Shown: positions 21,828-32,952 of the stretch, piece by piece
How positions within the stretch are numbered: the first letter of the stretch is position 1
How the letters are laid out: every line of letters begins with the position of its first letter
Origin: Vibrio intestinalis
Lineage (GTDB): Bacteria; Pseudomonadota; Gammaproteobacteria; Enterobacterales; Vibrionaceae
Assembly (NCBI RefSeq): GCF_025195085.2
Contig: NZ_JANAVY020000001.1
Location: 620,001 to 684,000, forward strand
Length of the DNA stretch: 64,000 bases
Direction of reading: 5' to 3'
Notes under the pieces: model-generated
Told to the model about the DNA's origin: nothing
Database searches by the model: none
What the model saw: only the letters and a program-made list of their open reading frames with translations
Program-made: the position numbers and the translations under genes

Positions 21828-22802
21828 ATGTTTTCAGCTATTAAAGCACGCTTTACTTCACCCTATAAGCTACGTCACAAGGGTATTATGGGCATGAACC
21901 AGCGTAACCACAGTTACATTGGTCGCTATAATGATCGCTCTAAATACCCGCTGGTCGATGATAAGTTAAAAACCAAAATCATCGCGCAAGCCGCTGGGGC
22001 GACCGTTCCAAAACTGATTGGGGTTATCAATAACCAAGCCGAAGTAATAACCATCCACAACATGGTAAAAGAATGGCCCGGTTTTGTGATTAAGCCAGCG
22101 CAAGGCAGTGGTGGTAAAGGCATCTTGGTGGTTACCTCGCACAAAGACGGCGTATACACCAAGCCATCCGGTTCAACGATTGGTAAAGAAGACGTAGAGC
22201 GCCATATCAGTAATGCTCTAGCTGGCCTTTTCTCGCTTGGTGGCAAGAACGATGTAGCCGTGGTTGAGAACCTGATTAAGTTCGACGACTGCTTTGACGG
22301 CTTTAGCTACGAAGGTGTGCCAGATGTACGGATAATTGTCTTTAAAGGCTACCCTGTGATGGCAATGATGCGCTGCTCAACGGCAGCCTCTGATGGTAAA
22401 GCCAACTTACACCAAGGTGCAGTAGGCGTTGGATTAGACATTGCCACAGGCCGTGCGATTCGCGCAGTACAATTTGACCAACCAATTACTCACCACCCTG
22501 ATACAGGCAAAGACTTATTAACCTTGCAAGTACCTCACTGGGAACGTTTATTAATACTTGCCTCTAGCGCTTGGGAAATGACTGGTCTTGGTTACATGGG
22601 CACCGACATGGTACTCGACAAAGAAGAAGGGCCAATGGTGCTTGAGTTAAATGCTCGCCCGGGATTGGCCATTCAAATTGCTAACGGTACGGGCTTACTT
22701 CCTCGCTTAAAGCATATCGAGGCGATGGGTACTCCGGCGGAATATCCAAAACCTGCCGAGCGCGTAGCCTACGCGGCTAAGCAATTTGGCTCACCGCTAT
22801 AG
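21828..22802 (+). CDS. RimK-like ATP-grasp alpha-L-glutamate ligase-type protein
   Basis: 324 residues of the ATP-grasp superfamily. ATP-binding strand FVIKPAQGSGGKGILVV lies near residue 85; the metal-binding C-terminal strand is MVLELNARPGLAIQIANGTG near residue 275. Both resemble RimK-type amino acid ligases, which form peptide bonds by acyl-phosphate chemistry. The whole catalytic frame looks intact. It is the third gene of the unit at 19564-22802; the context (protease-like lipoprotein, membrane transglutaminase homologue) suggests it adds amino acids to a peptide or protein that the membrane partner then handles. Substrate unknown. Confidence 0.88.
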   Translation: MFSAIKARFTSPYKLRHKGIMGMNQRNHSYIGRYNDRSKYPLVDDKLKTKIIAQAAGATVPKLIGVINNQAEVITIHNMVKEWPGFVIKPAQGSGGKGILVVTSHKDGVYTKPSGSTIGKEDVERHISNALAGLFSLGGKNDVAVVENLIKFDDCFDGFSYEGVPDVRIIVFKGYPVMAMMRCSTAASDGKANLHQGAVGVGLDIATGRAIRAVQFDQPITHHPDTGKDLLTLQVPHWERLLILASSAWEMTGLGYMGTDMVLDKEEGPMVLELNARPGLAIQIANGTGLLPRLKHIEAMGTPAEYPKPAERVAYAAKQFGSPL

Positions 22803-22843
22803 CCTTGCTAGTAACTCACCTCACTGCCAATAAATGACCTTCT

Positions 22844-22870
22844 AGGCTGCGATTCTCGCGGCCTTTTTTA
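22844..22870 (+). terminator. Terminator of the ATP-grasp unit
   Basis: AGGCTGCGA and TCGCGGCCT around TTC (22844-22864, one G-T pair) followed by TTTTTT. Confidence 0.8.
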
Positions 22871-22910
22871 TATCTTTCTTTGACAATCAAAACCGCAAAA
22901 CAATAAATAC

Positions 22911-22927
22911 TTATCGTTTTACGATAA
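22911..22927. promoter_or_regulatory. Palindromic operator in front of the DUF2975/XRE pair
   Basis: TTATCGT (22911-22917), TTT, ACGATAA (22921-22927): perfect 7-base arms. A perfect -35 TTGACA lies at 22880-22885 with only a weak -10 some 17 bases on, so the palindrome would overlap the transcription start. It is the likely target of the small XRE protein encoded at 23540 (autoregulation, inferred). Confidence 0.6.
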
Positions 22928-22994
22928 TTTATTATTGATCTTTATTTTATAAATCCATATTATCCCCTCATCCAATCAATACGAGGAATAATAA

Positions 22995-23528
22995 ATGGAT
23001 AACCTATCTGGCATTCGAAACATCAGCCAACGCTTGCTAATCTGCCTATGGGCTGTGTTGATCATCAACCCTGTATTCAACGCAGTTATGTGGTTTGGCC
23101 CTATTTTTGATACCAATAACGAGTTCTTTATGGCGGACTTCCCATACTACATTGAGCTTCCTCTTGATACTGGCCCAGCACTACTTGGCTTCCTTGTATC
23201 AAACATCACTGTAGTAGTCGCAAGTATGATCATTTGGCAACTGATCACCCTTTTTCGCTTATACCGAGATGGTAAAATCTTCGCAATGGACAATGTAAAT
23301 TGTTACCACAAGATTGCTAACTACATCATCTTGTACGTATTTTCCGGTTTTGCTGTTGGATTATTAATGGGCCCAGCGTTAACCTATAACCTTGAAGAGA
23401 CTACCGTCAGTTTCGGTTTGACGGATAGTGACATCACACTGCTGATCATCGGTATTATGATTCGTCTTATCGCCAAAGTTATGCGTGAAGCGAAAGGCCT
23501 ATACGATGAACAAATTCTGACTATTTAA
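22995..23528 (+). CDS. DUF2975 domain membrane protein
   Basis: 177 residues with four membrane helices (LLICLWAVLIINPVFNAVMW, GFLVSNITVVVASMIIWQLI, YIILYVFSGFAVGLLMG and ITLLIIGIMIRLIAKVM). Between helices 2 and 3 is the family signature LFRLYRDGKIFAMDNV. The C-terminal IRLIAKVMREAKGLYDEQ is also typical. Its function is unknown. DUF2975 genes are often paired with a YozG-type XRE regulator, as here (11 bases between them). GAGGAATAATAA precedes the ATG. Confidence 0.85.
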   Translation: MDNLSGIRNISQRLLICLWAVLIINPVFNAVMWFGPIFDTNNEFFMADFPYYIELPLDTGPALLGFLVSNITVVVASMIIWQLITLFRLYRDGKIFAMDNVNCYHKIANYIILYVFSGFAVGLLMGPALTYNLEETTVSFGLTDSDITLLIIGIMIRLIAKVMREAKGLYDEQILTI

Positions 23529-23539
23529 AGTGATTTTCT

Positions 23540-23758
23540 ATGCCTATCATCATTAACTTAGACGTTATGCTCGCCAAACGTAAAATGCGCTCCAATGAGC
23601 TCGCTGCATTAATTGGGATTACAGAGCAAAACTTGTCAGTATTAAAAAACGGACGGGCAAAAGCAGTAAAATTGGCGACTTTGGAGAGCATTTGTAAACA
23701 TTTGGATTGTCAGCCGGGGGACATTCTAGAGTTTGTTGCAGAAGCCGAAGAGAAGTAA
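23540..23758 (+). CDS. Small XRE/Cro-type transcriptional regulator (YozG-like)
   Basis: 72 residues, almost entirely a helix-turn-helix domain: MLAKRKMRSNELAALIGITE, QNLSVLKNGRAKAVKLATLE, then CKHLDCQPGDILEF. This is the compact Cro/CI form that follows DUF2975 genes. It probably acts as a dimer on the palindrome at 22911-22927. It is co-transcribed with the membrane gene, and the two may form a sensor-regulator pair; that is inference. Confidence 0.9.
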   Translation: MPIIINLDVMLAKRKMRSNELAALIGITEQNLSVLKNGRAKAVKLATLESICKHLDCQPGDILEFVAEAEEK

Positions 23759-23792
23759 AACAAAACGTAACGTGGCTAACTACGAATATAAA

Positions 23793-23822
23793 ACAAAGGG
23801 CACCAATTGGTGCCCTTTCGCT
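23793..23822. terminator. Bidirectional terminator between the XRE gene and mukB
   Basis: A perfect 24-base palindrome at 23795-23818 (AAAGGGCACCA and its complement around a two-base centre), serving both strands. Confidence 0.85.
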
Positions 23823-23835
23823 ATTTAATCAACGA

Positions 23836-26800
23836 TTACAGTTCTTCGATTAACTCTTGAACTTCAGTTTTTGCTTTTGGTTCTTGTCCAAAACCTCGCA
23901 AACCCACCACGTGTACGTGTTCATGATCTTTGAACACTTTACGCACCAGTTTGTAGGTGGTGCCTTTTTCTGGGCTGATGTTCTCAGGAGCCGCGATAAG
24001 CAACTGCATATCGAGACGATCACAAAGCTCAAACAAGGTCGAGATTGATTTTGTATCAAGACGAGCGGCTTCATCAAGGAACAATAAGCGACATGGAATA
24101 ATGTCTTTGCTACGCAGACGGCGTGACTCTTCTTCCCAGCTTTGAACCACCATCAATAGAATTGATTGACCAGTACCAATCGCTTCACCCGTAGACAGTG
24201 CTCCCGATTCAGCTTGAAGCCAACCATCAGAACCACGGCTAACTTCCACGCTTAGCTCTAAGTAGTTACGGTAGTCGAGTAGCTCTTCACCCAGAACTTG
24301 TGGTGAACGCTGCCCCATGTCGATATGTGGATTCACACGTTGGAATAGCTTCGCCATCGCTTCCGAGAAGGTGTAACGCGAGCTTTCAAACAGATCTTTA
24401 TGTTGTTCTTGCTGCGCTGCTAGGCCATGAAGCAGTACTTCATGACTTTCACGTACTTTCACGTTTAGACGCACACCTTTAACCTGACCAAACGAAATAT
24501 TCGATAGGCCTTGGTTCAGCATACGAATGCGGTTTTGCTCACGCTGAATGGTCTTCTTAATGATGCTGGCAACCGAATCAGAGCTGATCGCTAGACGGTT
24601 TTCACGCTGGGTCAGCTCTTCTGTTAGGCGAGCCAGTTCAACTTCCATCTCTTCGATAGCTTCAACTGGGTCATCAGTGCGAATAATATCTTGGCGAATA
24701 CGCTCACGTAGGTGTTGGTACACCGCAATGTAGAACAGTACTTTGCGCTCAGGATGAGCCGTATCTTCAGATAGGCGCAACGCATCACGAAGGTCATCGT
24801 TATCTGCCACAGCAAGACGAAGTGCACCCAATGATTTATCTGACATTGAACGCAGCTCTGCCGCTGATAGGTAAGCCAACTCACGCTTGTGCAGACGACG
24901 CTCTACATCGTTCTCACGCGCTAGACGCAACACTGAACACCAGCCTGCTTTCGCTGCAACCACAAAGGTGCGTAGCTCAGCATATTCTTTCTGAACTTTC
25001 TTCAGGCGCTTAGCGAGGCTCTTCATTTCAAGCTCAGTTGAAGTGATGGTACGTTCGTATTCACTCTTACGGTTGCGAGAGGTATGCAAGCGTTCTTGCA
25101 GCTCATCACGACGACGCTGAGCACGCTCTTGTGCGCCTTCATCCGCAGTAACGCCAAACTCTTGCAGCTCTTGTTTGAACTCGTGAACCGTTTCTTGTTT
25201 CGCTTGATGTGAGCTCTTCAATGATGCCAATACTTGGTTATATTGGTTCATCTGGCTTTGCGCTTGTTTTAACTCTTCACGGCCACGTGTACGCGCCGAT
25301 TCGGCTTGAACCAGTTTCGCTTTTAGCTGTTCGCTTAGCTCACTGCTCTTGTTCAATAGGTCAACGGAATCTGAGTAAGCAAAGTAATGACGACGCTCAA
25401 CCAAATCCGCCAACGCAAACAAGTTTGTTTTCAGCGTTTGCAGCTCTTGGTCTGCACGTTGATAGTTCGCGGTTAGCGCATCAAACTGCTCTGGATCGGC
25501 ATCCAATGCAGAGACAATCGATTCTAGCTCTTGCACGGCTTTGCCATGCTGCGTGATAAACGCTTTTGCTTGAGAAAGCTGCTCTAACTGCGCATCAAGT
25601 TCAGCGAAACGCTCTGCTAATGTTTCGTCTTCTACCAACGCCATAGTCGGCGCAAGTTTGTCGAGTAACGCAATCGCCTGCTTGCTTGAGAGTAGCTGGC
25701 TGCGTTGCTGCTGCTCTTTGTTGTCGAGATCCGACAGCAGACGCACAACTTGATTACGCGTATCACGCGCTTTTTGCAGCGCTTGCTCAGGATCTGATTC
25801 AAACGCGACTTGAATGTGCTTAGCAACAAAGTTGTTGAACGCTTGGTATAGACGCTGAGACTTCTGTGAATCAAAAGCGGCTTTGGCGTGCTGCTCGACC
25901 ACTTCTTCACGTTCGTTGCGTAACAGTTCTAAACGTTGCTCACGCGCAGCGCGGCCAAACAATGGAATTTCAGGTAAGCGAGAGTAACGCATTTGACGTT
26001 GGTTCATACGAACACAAACTGCGCCTTCTAGCTCTTCAGCATCAAAACTGCTGTCATCGAATGCATCTACATCACCTTCGATAATGTAAAGGTCTTCTGG
26101 ACAGTCATCCAGTTCCACCAGCTTCTCTTCGATGCCAGAAAGATCAGAAACCACAATCGCGTGACGCGCAGGGCCATACATAGCACTGAAATATGGCGCA
26201 TCATCAATCGTGATGTCGTCGTAAATTTCAGAAAGCAGTACACCGCCTAGCGTATCGGCCAAACCTTTCAGGCGTGGGTCATTTGAGCCACCCGGTGAAG
26301 CTAAGCGTTCAATCTCGCCATCAAGGAAGGTGCGACGTTCAGCTAACTTGTCTTTCGCGATAGATTGCTGCTTCTCTTGCTCAAGAACCGTCTGCATGTG
26401 AGACATGACAGCTTGGCTATCTTGCAGCTCAGCGCCACTTTGTTCACGCAAACTTTCTAGTGCGTCACTTGCCGCAATCCACGTTGGTGCGATGGCTTCG
26501 AGTTTGTTGATTTCAACGGTTGCATCTTGCTCTAGGCGACGCTGCTCGCTGCGCTGCTCGCGTACTTCTTCCTGAGCCGCTTCTAGCGTTTCGATTTGCA
26601 TTGCGTGACGCTCACGCTCTTGCTCAAAACTTAGCTCATCGGTTAGCTGTGCTTGGTGTTGTTTTTGGTACTCATCAACCAATTGTTTAGCTTGACGCTG
26701 CTGGGCAATAGAGCGCTCTAAGTCACGATGCTGCGCACGCCATTGCTGCTCATTTTGCGCTAATTGCTTAGCATCACGAGCTTGGTTAATAGCTTGCTTG

Positions 26801-28293
26801 GCATGCTCGGACGCTTGATTACGTGGGCAATCACCGACAATGCTTTGCACCAATTTAAGTGCGGTTTCAAACTGCTGAGCCGCAGCCGAAGACATATCTA
26901 ATTTGTGTTTAAGCGCAAGAAGTTCAGTGGTTTGCTCTGCTTCTTTATTCTTTAGCTCACTGACTAAAGATTGTGCGCTTTCAGCCGTGAGCGAGTCGTC
27001 ATCAAGCAGTTGTTTTGCTTTATCTAACGCTTGAACCGCTTGTTGATATTGCAACGCACGAGTTTGCTGCACGTCTAACGCTTGTTGGTAATCAGCAAGT
27101 TGAGTTTTTAGACTATCAACTTCTTCTTCACTAACGGTGGCTTGCTCTTCAGCCATCAGAACGCGCTCTTGCGCCTCTTCAACCACCATTAGCTGCTCTT
27201 CAAGACGCTCGTTTAGCTCTTCCAAATCTTCTTGGTAGCGCTCGATCTTCTCTTGTTGGCGCAATGCGTTTTGCACCAATTGCAGATGGTCTGAAGCCGC
27301 TTGGTAGTCTTGTTCTAATGCTGATTCACTTTCAACTAGCAGCTCAAGTTCTTCTTGAACTCGGTTCAGCAGGTTGTTCTGCTCTAGCAATGTCTCGCGA
27401 GAGCCAAATAGCTCTGAACGCAGTGATAGCGTCTGCTCTAGCTTGTTACGGCGATCATTAGCGTGGCGCATGTAATCTGCGGCCACGTAATTAGTCGATT
27501 CAGTAATCAAGTGTTTGAACAAATCGCGATCCGCTTGCGTAGTTTTGATCGCCTCTAGCGTCATGCGGTTTTCACGCAGCGCTGATTCCATATCTTGGAA
27601 GGCTTTCTTCACACCGCCATTTTGTGGCAACAAGTAATCACGTAATGAGCGAGTAATCGCACTTGAGATACCACCGTATAGAGAGGCCTCAATCAAACGA
27701 TAGAATTTAGAACGATCCGATGAGTTACGTAGTTTCTTCGGAATAACGCCGAATTCAAACATTTGCGCGTGGTAATCGACTATCGATGGGAAGGCTTTAA
27801 ACTGAACACCTTCGTATTGCAGCGCACTCTCTTTAACATCATTAATTTGACGTACGCGAGCTTGCGTGTCTGACACGCTTTCAATCAATAGATCGGTAGG
27901 CTTCACATGGCTTGGTAGACCTTGGATAACAAAAGGCTTGATATCCACTTTCTTATCACGACCAGCCACTTGCTGTAATTTCACTGCAAACAACAGACGC
28001 TGATTACGCGAGTTAACAACATCCAGAGCGGCATAACATGCGCCCGGTTGTAGCTTACCGTAAAGGCCTTTATCACGTGAAGATTGGCTACTGCCCGCTT
28101 CCGTAGTGTTACGGAAGTGCAGTAACGTTTGGTCAGGAATCAATGCTGTAATGAACGCCGCCATTGTGGTCGACTTACCAGCACCGTTACCGCCAGAAAG
28201 CGTGGTAACTAGACCATCAATATCAAAGGTGCGAGCAAAGAAGCCGTTCCAGTTGATCATGGTCAGCGATTGATATTTACCTCTTTCAATCAT
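23836..28293 (-). CDS. mukB: Chromosome partition protein MukB
   Basis: 1485 residues (E. coli 1486). SMC-like layout: N-terminal head with Walker A GGNGAGKS at residues 34-41, long coiled-coil arms (about 300-650 and 800-1130, Gln/Glu/Leu-rich), a central hinge, and a C-terminal head with the signature [12 protein letters not shown] and Walker [13 protein letters not shown]. MukB dimers form the condensin of gammaproteobacteria and extrude DNA loops with MukE and MukF. Its start overlaps the mukE stop by 4 bases, the last gene of cmoM-mukF-mukE-mukB. Confidence 0.98.
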   Translation of the reverse strand: MIERGKYQSLTMINWNGFFARTFDIDGLVTTLSGGNGAGKSTTMAAFITALIPDQTLLHFRNTTEAGSSQSSRDKGLYGKLQPGACYAALDVVNSRNQRLLFAVKLQQVAGRDKKVDIKPFVIQGLPSHVKPTDLLIESVSDTQARVRQINDVKESALQYEGVQFKAFPSIVDYHAQMFEFGVIPKKLRNSSDRSKFYRLIEASLYGGISSAITRSLRDYLLPQNGGVKKAFQDMESALRENRMTLEAIKTTQADRDLFKHLITESTNYVAADYMRHANDRRNKLEQTLSLRSELFGSRETLLEQNNLLNRVQEELELLVESESALEQDYQAASDHLQLVQNALRQQEKIERYQEDLEELNERLEEQLMVVEEAQERVLMAEEQATVSEEEVDSLKTQLADYQQALDVQQTRALQYQQAVQALDKAKQLLDDDSLTAESAQSLVSELKNKEAEQTTELLALKHKLDMSSAAAQQFETALKLVQSIVGDCPRNQASEHAKQAINQARDAKQLAQNEQQWRAQHRDLERSIAQQRQAKQLVDEYQKQHQAQLTDELSFEQERERHAMQIETLEAAQEEVREQRSEQRRLEQDATVEINKLEAIAPTWIAASDALESLREQSGAELQDSQAVMSHMQTVLEQEKQQSIAKDKLAERRTFLDGEIERLASPGGSNDPRLKGLADTLGGVLLSEIYDDITIDDAPYFSAMYGPARHAIVVSDLSGIEEKLVELDDCPEDLYIIEGDVDAFDDSSFDAEELEGAVCVRMNQRQMRYSRLPEIPLFGRAAREQRLELLRNEREEVVEQHAKAAFDSQKSQRLYQAFNNFVAKHIQVAFESDPEQALQKARDTRNQVVRLLSDLDNKEQQQRSQLLSSKQAIALLDKLAPTMALVEDETLAERFAELDAQLEQLSQAKAFITQHGKAVQELESIVSALDADPEQFDALTANYQRADQELQTLKTNLFALADLVERRHYFAYSDSVDLLNKSSELSEQLKAKLVQAESARTRGREELKQAQSQMNQYNQVLASLKSSHQAKQETVHEFKQELQEFGVTADEGAQERAQRRRDELQERLHTSRNRKSEYERTITSTELEMKSLAKRLKKVQKEYAELRTFVVAAKAGWCSVLRLARENDVERRLHKRELAYLSAAELRSMSDKSLGALRLAVADNDDLRDALRLSEDTAHPERKVLFYIAVYQHLRERIRQDIIRTDDPVEAIEEMEVELARLTEELTQRENRLAISSDSVASIIKKTIQREQNRIRMLNQGLSNISFGQVKGVRLNVKVRESHEVLLHGLAAQQEQHKDLFESSRYTFSEAMAKLFQRVNPHIDMGQRSPQVLGEELLDYRNYLELSVEVSRGSDGWLQAESGALSTGEAIGTGQSILLMVVQSWEEESRRLRSKDIIPCRLLFLDEAARLDTKSISTLFELCDRLDMQLLIAAPENISPEKGTTYKLVRKVFKDHEHVHVVGLRGFGQEPKAKTEVQELIEEL

Positions 28294-29012
28294 GCTTCAC
28301 CTTCTAATTCTTGTTGTTCTTGATCGTCGGTTTGATCTTCTTCATTCAATAAACTGCCTTGGCTAGGCTCTTTGGTGTGCACTACGGCTTCACCATCACG
28401 AATCAAGCGCAGTTGTGCTTCACGCATGTCGTCACCAAGACGAACATCCGCACCAAAGCGAAATACCGCTTCGCTGATACGGAACTTGCCCGTCTCACCG
28501 ATGTTAATCACCATGCCCAAACGACGCAGACGACGCAGCGAAGTACGCACTTTTTCAAACAGCTTTTCTTTATCTAAATCTGAACCAGTTGCACGGTTGG
28601 TCACTAACTTCATCAACTTAGTTTCATCAGCAAGCTGAAGCAGCTCATCGTACATTTCTTGATTAGTGAAAATACCTTCGTGAGCCAAACGCTCAGGGCT
28701 TAAATAAAGGAAACACAGAACTTTACCCACCAGCATATCTAGCTCTGAAAGCACACTACGGCCAATCAAAGAGGTAGAGCGTGGACGCAAGTAGAAGAAG
28801 CCTTCAGGCGCTTTCACTAACTCAGTGTTGTAACGCTGATAAAACAGTGCCAGTTCAGTTTCGAAATCCGCCAGTAACGCGTGATTGTCTAAATCTTCCG
28901 TGGAGATATGACGCCCTGCTCGCAGCATGCTATCTAGCGCTGGGAACAAAGGGTTAGAAATTGCTTTTGCCAGATTCTCTGACATGTATTCATTAATATC
29001 TGTCGATGACAT
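28290..29012 (-). CDS. mukE: Chromosome partition protein MukE
   Basis: 240 residues if started at 29012, where the sequence reads [19 protein letters not shown], followed by [18 protein letters not shown] as in E. coli MukE (234 aa). The frame is open 34 codons further, but that part lies inside mukF. The body has winged-helix domains and the C-terminus is acidic ([17 protein letters not shown]). MukE binds MukF to form the non-SMC part of condensin. It overlaps mukF by 20 bases and mukB by 4, so translation is coupled. Confidence 0.95.
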   Translation of the reverse strand: MSSTDINEYMSENLAKAISNPLFPALDSMLRAGRHISTEDLDNHALLADFETELALFYQRYNTELVKAPEGFFYLRPRSTSLIGRSVLSELDMLVGKVLCFLYLSPERLAHEGIFTNQEMYDELLQLADETKLMKLVTNRATGSDLDKEKLFEKVRTSLRRLRRLGMVINIGETGKFRISEAVFRFGADVRLGDDMREAQLRLIRDGEAVVHTKEPSQGSLLNEEDQTDDQEQQELEGEA

Positions 29013-30330
29013 TTGCTTGTACCTTTGCACCAAATTCGTTGATCGCTTGCCAATCAGGCTGAACCGCTTGGTAGTCGGATTCTGAATAACCCAGACGTAC
29101 CGCTTGGTCGACAACGATGCGTGCTAAATCAAAGTGATGAGTGTGTGGATGTTGCGCTAAGTAATCGCGCAGAACGATACCCAGATCAATTGGCGTACCC
29201 TGCTCTTTATGTACTTTAAGCATGTCACCAATACGCTCTGACAACTCATCATTGACCTGTTGAAACTCTTCGTATTCCACTTCCATTGGTACTTGGCCTG
29301 TTACTTCATCGTCACGCAGTACTAGCGCTTCATCACGCAAGTCTGACAGACGTTCAGCATCGGCATAGGTTAAGAACCAAGGCGTATCGAAATAATCTTT
29401 TACCGACTGGCGTAAACGCGAACTAAAGGCGCGGTTCTTATCCATATCAATCGCAGTACGGATAAACTTATGTACGTGTCGGTCATAACCGATCCAAAGG
29501 TCAATCGCTTGTTGACCCCAGCTGGTAATGCGGTCGAGTTTCATCTGCAAACCAAATAAGGTTTCTTCAACGAAATCGAGCTCTTCATCACCGTAGATAA
29601 TTTCTTGAATATCTAGGATTTGAGTTTGTAACTCATCACCGGCTGCTTGGAGGGTGTCTTGTAGCTCTTTTAGTGTGTTGGATGTTTCGGATAGCAAGGC
29701 TTCACAGTTATTGATGGCATCACGCCAATCTTTGTTCAGCAGTTCTGCAATTTGGTTTTTCACCGATTGCTGCTGCTCATCCATCACACGTTGGTTGAGA
29801 TCGATTTGATCAAAGATCTCACCCACTGAGTATTTTAAAACGCCATAAACGTTCTTCTTCCAGTGGCCTGGCGTACCGCCTTTTTGCGCCGCTTCAATGG
29901 CTTTGGCCATTTCATCCGCCACCATAGACAACTGGATAGAAAGTTTAAGCTTAGAGAATTCACGGTGGCGAACGTAGTAATCGGTAATACCAATCGCCAG
30001 CGGCGATAAGCGATAGATACTCGCGCCATCAGTCACTTCACTGGTAAAGCGGCTAATCAAACGCTGCTTTACCATTTCATTGATTGCGTTGTTGGCACGA
30101 AATGCGGACGCTTCGCCCGTATCTTCAAATAATCGAGTGACGATAGTAAACGCATCGTGGAGTTCACCTTCACCCAATTCTTCATCAAACCTTTCATTGC
30201 TAAGCACTGCGATAGCAATCAAGAAAGCCAATCTTTCGTTGCTAAGGTTCAATGAGAAATCGTGCTGCTTTACCCAGCCAACCAATTCATCAATTGGCTG
30301 CTCAGCAACGTTGAGAGTCATCTCACTCAT
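28993..30330 (-). CDS. mukF: Chromosome partition protein MukF (kleisin)
   Basis: 445 residues (E. coli 440). N-terminal winged-helix dimerisation domain ([40 protein letters not shown]), a long helical middle, and a C-terminal winged helix ([20 protein letters not shown]) that binds the MukB head. It bridges the MukB dimer. There are 2 bases between the cmoM stop and its ATG, and it overlaps mukE at its 3' end. Confidence 0.96.
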   Translation of the reverse strand: MSEMTLNVAEQPIDELVGWVKQHDFSLNLSNERLAFLIAIAVLSNERFDEELGEGELHDAFTIVTRLFEDTGEASAFRANNAINEMVKQRLISRFTSEVTDGASIYRLSPLAIGITDYYVRHREFSKLKLSIQLSMVADEMAKAIEAAQKGGTPGHWKKNVYGVLKYSVGEIFDQIDLNQRVMDEQQQSVKNQIAELLNKDWRDAINNCEALLSETSNTLKELQDTLQAAGDELQTQILDIQEIIYGDEELDFVEETLFGLQMKLDRITSWGQQAIDLWIGYDRHVHKFIRTAIDMDKNRAFSSRLRQSVKDYFDTPWFLTYADAERLSDLRDEALVLRDDEVTGQVPMEVEYEEFQQVNDELSERIGDMLKVHKEQGTPIDLGIVLRDYLAQHPHTHHFDLARIVVDQAVRLGYSESDYQAVQPDWQAINEFGAKVQANVIDRY

Positions 30331-30332
30331 TG

Positions 30333-31124
30333 TTATTCCTGTTCATGTTTCTTTCTTGCCCATACATGAATGTATCGGCCTAGTGAGAGGTACGGCTCTT
30401 GTCGACATAGTTGTTGTTCTAAAGCCAATACATCTTCTAGCTGGTAATCGCCCATGTACTGCATATTCCCGATGTAGTCACTAAAGCAGCGAATGCCAGA
30501 TTTACCGCAAATTTCAAACCCTGCGTCTTCAATCCACTGATAGACGTCTGCGGGGATTAAGCCTTTTTGCGGCTGTAATTTAAATCTCTTGCGGTGCGGC
30601 ATGCCATCTAACACATGTGGAATATTGCCACACACTACGTTTTTGTAGACTAACCCATGATGGTTATAGAACATCACTGAAGCGATGCCGCCCGGTTTTA
30701 CCTGCTCTAACACTTTCTCAAGTGCAGGCTTTGGATCGGCTAACCATTCCATCACCGCGTGGAACATCATCAAGTCCACGGGTTGGTCTAAATGTGCATC
30801 AATCTCCTGCACCGGAGAATGAATCAGCCGATACTGCTCAAGCAGCTGGTTTTTTTCAATCTCTTGCTCTGCTAACTGCAGCATTTCAGAAGATAGATCA
30901 CACAACGCCACTTGATGTCCGAGTTTGGCAATCTTTTGCGACATTTGTGCCAAACCGCCACCGGCATCCAACACTTGAAGTGTTGTCTGGTCAGCGTTTA
31001 ACATGTCTAGGGCTTGCTCAAGATCTTGCCAGACAATGACTTGGCGAATCTCGCCTTTGTCAGAGCCGTAAATATTTTTTGCAAATTTGTGGGCAATATC
31101 GTCGAAATTGCGGTCTTCAGTCAC
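30333..31124 (-). CDS. cmoM: tRNA 5-carboxymethoxyuridine methyltransferase CmoM
   Basis: 263 residues; formerly SmtA. The SAM-binding motif is [18 protein letters not shown] near residue 45; then [14 protein letters not shown] and [20 protein letters not shown]. CmoM methylates 5-oxyacetyluridine-34 in some tRNAs, finishing the pathway of CmoA and CmoB, whose genes lie at 17428-19234. It is the first gene of the mukFEB unit, as in E. coli, and is divergent from elyC. Confidence 0.93.
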   Translation of the reverse strand: MTEDRNFDDIAHKFAKNIYGSDKGEIRQVIVWQDLEQALDMLNADQTTLQVLDAGGGLAQMSQKIAKLGHQVALCDLSSEMLQLAEQEIEKNQLLEQYRLIHSPVQEIDAHLDQPVDLMMFHAVMEWLADPKPALEKVLEQVKPGGIASVMFYNHHGLVYKNVVCGNIPHVLDGMPHRKRFKLQPQKGLIPADVYQWIEDAGFEICGKSGIRCFSDYIGNMQYMGDYQLEDVLALEQQLCRQEPYLSLGRYIHVWARKKHEQE

Positions 31125-31238
31125 AGCAGCTTGGGGTATTATGTCTAATCGTGCTGCTATTCTGTCACAAGAAAGGCAGATATAAAGAGGGATTCTCTTA
31201 AATTATCATCAACTGGTGTTTTTTCGGACTATTTAAGT

Positions 31239-32042
31239 ATGTTTGAGCTGAAAAAAGTCGTATCTTCGTTGCTCATGCCTTTACCAGCTATGCTGATTAT
31301 CGGTTTTCTCGGGCTAATGTTGATTATGTTTACGAGAAAGCAGAAAACAGGCTGCTTTGTTGTACTTTTCTCCTTTATTGGGATTTTCCTAATTTCTTTC
31401 CAACCCGTCGCTTCTCGTTTGCTTGCACCGATAGAGCGTCAATACACAGGCTTTTTACCAGTCGATAAATCCATTGACTACATTATGGTTCTTGGCAGTG
31501 GTCACGTCGTTGATGACCAAATCCCGCCAACTTCAGAGTTAAGTCGCACCGCTTTAATGCGCCTTGCTGAAGGTATTCGCATTATGCGTATCTACCCGGG
31601 CTCTAAACTGATCCTTTCTGGCTACTCAGGTGGCTCTGAAGTCAGTAACGCAAGAATGATGGCTAAAGTGGCGCTGGCACTGGGTGTGTCTAAGTCAGAC
31701 ATCATTTTGCTTGAAACCGCAAAAGATACATGGGAAGAGGCCAGACAAGCGGCTGCGTTTGTACAACGCAAAGAGCTTGTTTTAGTCACTTCGGCAAGTC
31801 ACATGGAGCGCGCGTTAAACGAGTTTCATGCAGCAGGCATGCAGCCATACCCTGCGCCGACCAACTACCTTGCGCAAAATGAAATTCATCAGTTTTGGAG
31901 TAAGTACACGCCAAAAGCGATTTATCTAGAACAGACTGAACGCTACTGGCATGAAACCCTAGGCAAGGCTTGGCAAAGCCTACGTGACTGGGCTTCAGAC
32001 TATGAAGATAAGAGCATTGAATCAGCTGAAAGCCAGCTTTAA
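31239..32042 (+). CDS. elyC: Envelope biogenesis factor ElyC (DUF218)
   Basis: 267 residues. Two N-terminal membrane helices (about 10-32 and 38-60) are followed by a periplasmic DUF218 domain: DYIMVLGSGHVVDD, SKLILSGYSGGSEVSNARMM, SDIILLETAKDTWEEAR, and LVLVTSASHMERAL. In E. coli ElyC (YcbC) supports undecaprenyl-phosphate metabolism and envelope integrity, and its gene sits next to smtA (cmoM) and muk, as here. No good ribosome-binding site is visible before the ATG. Confidence 0.9.
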   Translation: MFELKKVVSSLLMPLPAMLIIGFLGLMLIMFTRKQKTGCFVVLFSFIGIFLISFQPVASRLLAPIERQYTGFLPVDKSIDYIMVLGSGHVVDDQIPPTSELSRTALMRLAEGIRIMRIYPGSKLILSGYSGGSEVSNARMMAKVALALGVSKSDIILLETAKDTWEEARQAAAFVQRKELVLVTSASHMERALNEFHAAGMQPYPAPTNYLAQNEIHQFWSKYTPKAIYLEQTERYWHETLGKAWQSLRDWASDYEDKSIESAESQL

Positions 32043-32055
32043 CGCTCAAGCAGAA

Positions 32056-32092
32056 ACAAAAAAACCGAAGCCATTGCTTCGGTTTTTTTATT
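32056..32092. terminator. Bidirectional terminator between elyC and torR
   Basis: AACCGAAGC, loop CATT, GCTTCGGTT (32063-32084) flanked by seven As on the left and seven Ts on the right. Confidence 0.93.
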
Positions 32093-32107
32093 GATTCGAG
32101 ACTTAAG

Positions 32108-32821
32108 TTAGTCGCCTGCGAACATGTAGCCTTCACCGTGTACAGTCACGAAGATTTGTGGGTTCTTAGGGTCGAACTCCATCTTAGCGCGCATACGACG
32201 AATCAATACATCAATCGTACGATCATTTGGCGCATCTACTCGGTGGCTAATCATATTCAGAATACGTTCACGGCTAAGCACTTGGTTCGGGTAAGAAGAG
32301 AGTGCCACTAACAATTCATATTCTGCTTTGGTCAGCTTAACTGGCTCACCATTGCGGCTTAACGCACGGCGTTGAACGTCAAACGTCCACTCACCAAAAC
32401 GCACTGTGTTGCCATCGTTTTTACTTTGTTCCGCGGCAGAATCTGAGTTACGAGCAGCAGAAATGCGCCATAACAAGTTCTTAACGCGAACCAATAGCTC
32501 ACGAAGCTCAAACGGTTTGGTTACGTAATCGTCTGCACCCATTTCTAGGCCAACGATCTTATCAATGCTATCCGTGCGTCCTGTTACCAGGATAATTCCA
32601 ATGTCTGACTGACTGCGTAGTTCACGCGTTAACATCAGGCCGTCCTCTCCAGGAAGGTTGATATCAAGCATCACTAGGTCAATGTCGTTATTTTGTAGAG
32701 TTTCACGCATCTGCTCGCCACTTTGCGCTTCGCTTACGGCATAACCTTCATTTTGAAAGTAACCAACGAGCTTACTGCGAGTTACTGCGTCATCTTCTAC
32801 TACTAATACGTGATAGCTCAT
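32108..32821 (-). CDS. torR: Two-component response regulator TorR
   Basis: 237 residues of the OmpR family. The receiver domain has the acidic pair EDD, phospho-acceptor Asp in LVMLDINLPGEDG, and the conserved lysine in DDYVTKPFELRELL. The winged-helix output domain ends with RTIDVLIRRMRAKME and HGEGYMF. Assignment to TorR rather than ArcA rests on the divergent torD gene and on the V. cholerae-like order. TorR controls trimethylamine N-oxide respiration in response to the kinase TorS, which is not in the window. Confidence 0.85.
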   Translation of the reverse strand: MSYHVLVVEDDAVTRSKLVGYFQNEGYAVSEAQSGEQMRETLQNNDIDLVMLDINLPGEDGLMLTRELRSQSDIGIILVTGRTDSIDKIVGLEMGADDYVTKPFELRELLVRVKNLLWRISAARNSDSAAEQSKNDGNTVRFGEWTFDVQRRALSRNGEPVKLTKAEYELLVALSSYPNQVLSRERILNMISHRVDAPNDRTIDVLIRRMRAKMEFDPKNPQIFVTVHGEGYMFAGD

Positions 32822-32864
32822 CTAAACCACTTATTCTACATTGGGAAATGTTATCAAGTGTATT

Positions 32865-32874
32865 CTATTCATAA
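32865..32874. promoter_or_regulatory. Candidate tor box 1
   Basis: CTATTCATAA matches 8 of 10 bases of the TorR consensus CTGTTCATAT. It lies in the torR/torD intergenic region. Confidence 0.35.
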
Positions 32875-32952
32875 TCAGTAACATTTCTAGTATTTGTTAA
32901 ATTAAAATCAAGAAAGATGATTTTTTATTGATTCAAAACAAAATTAGCCCAT

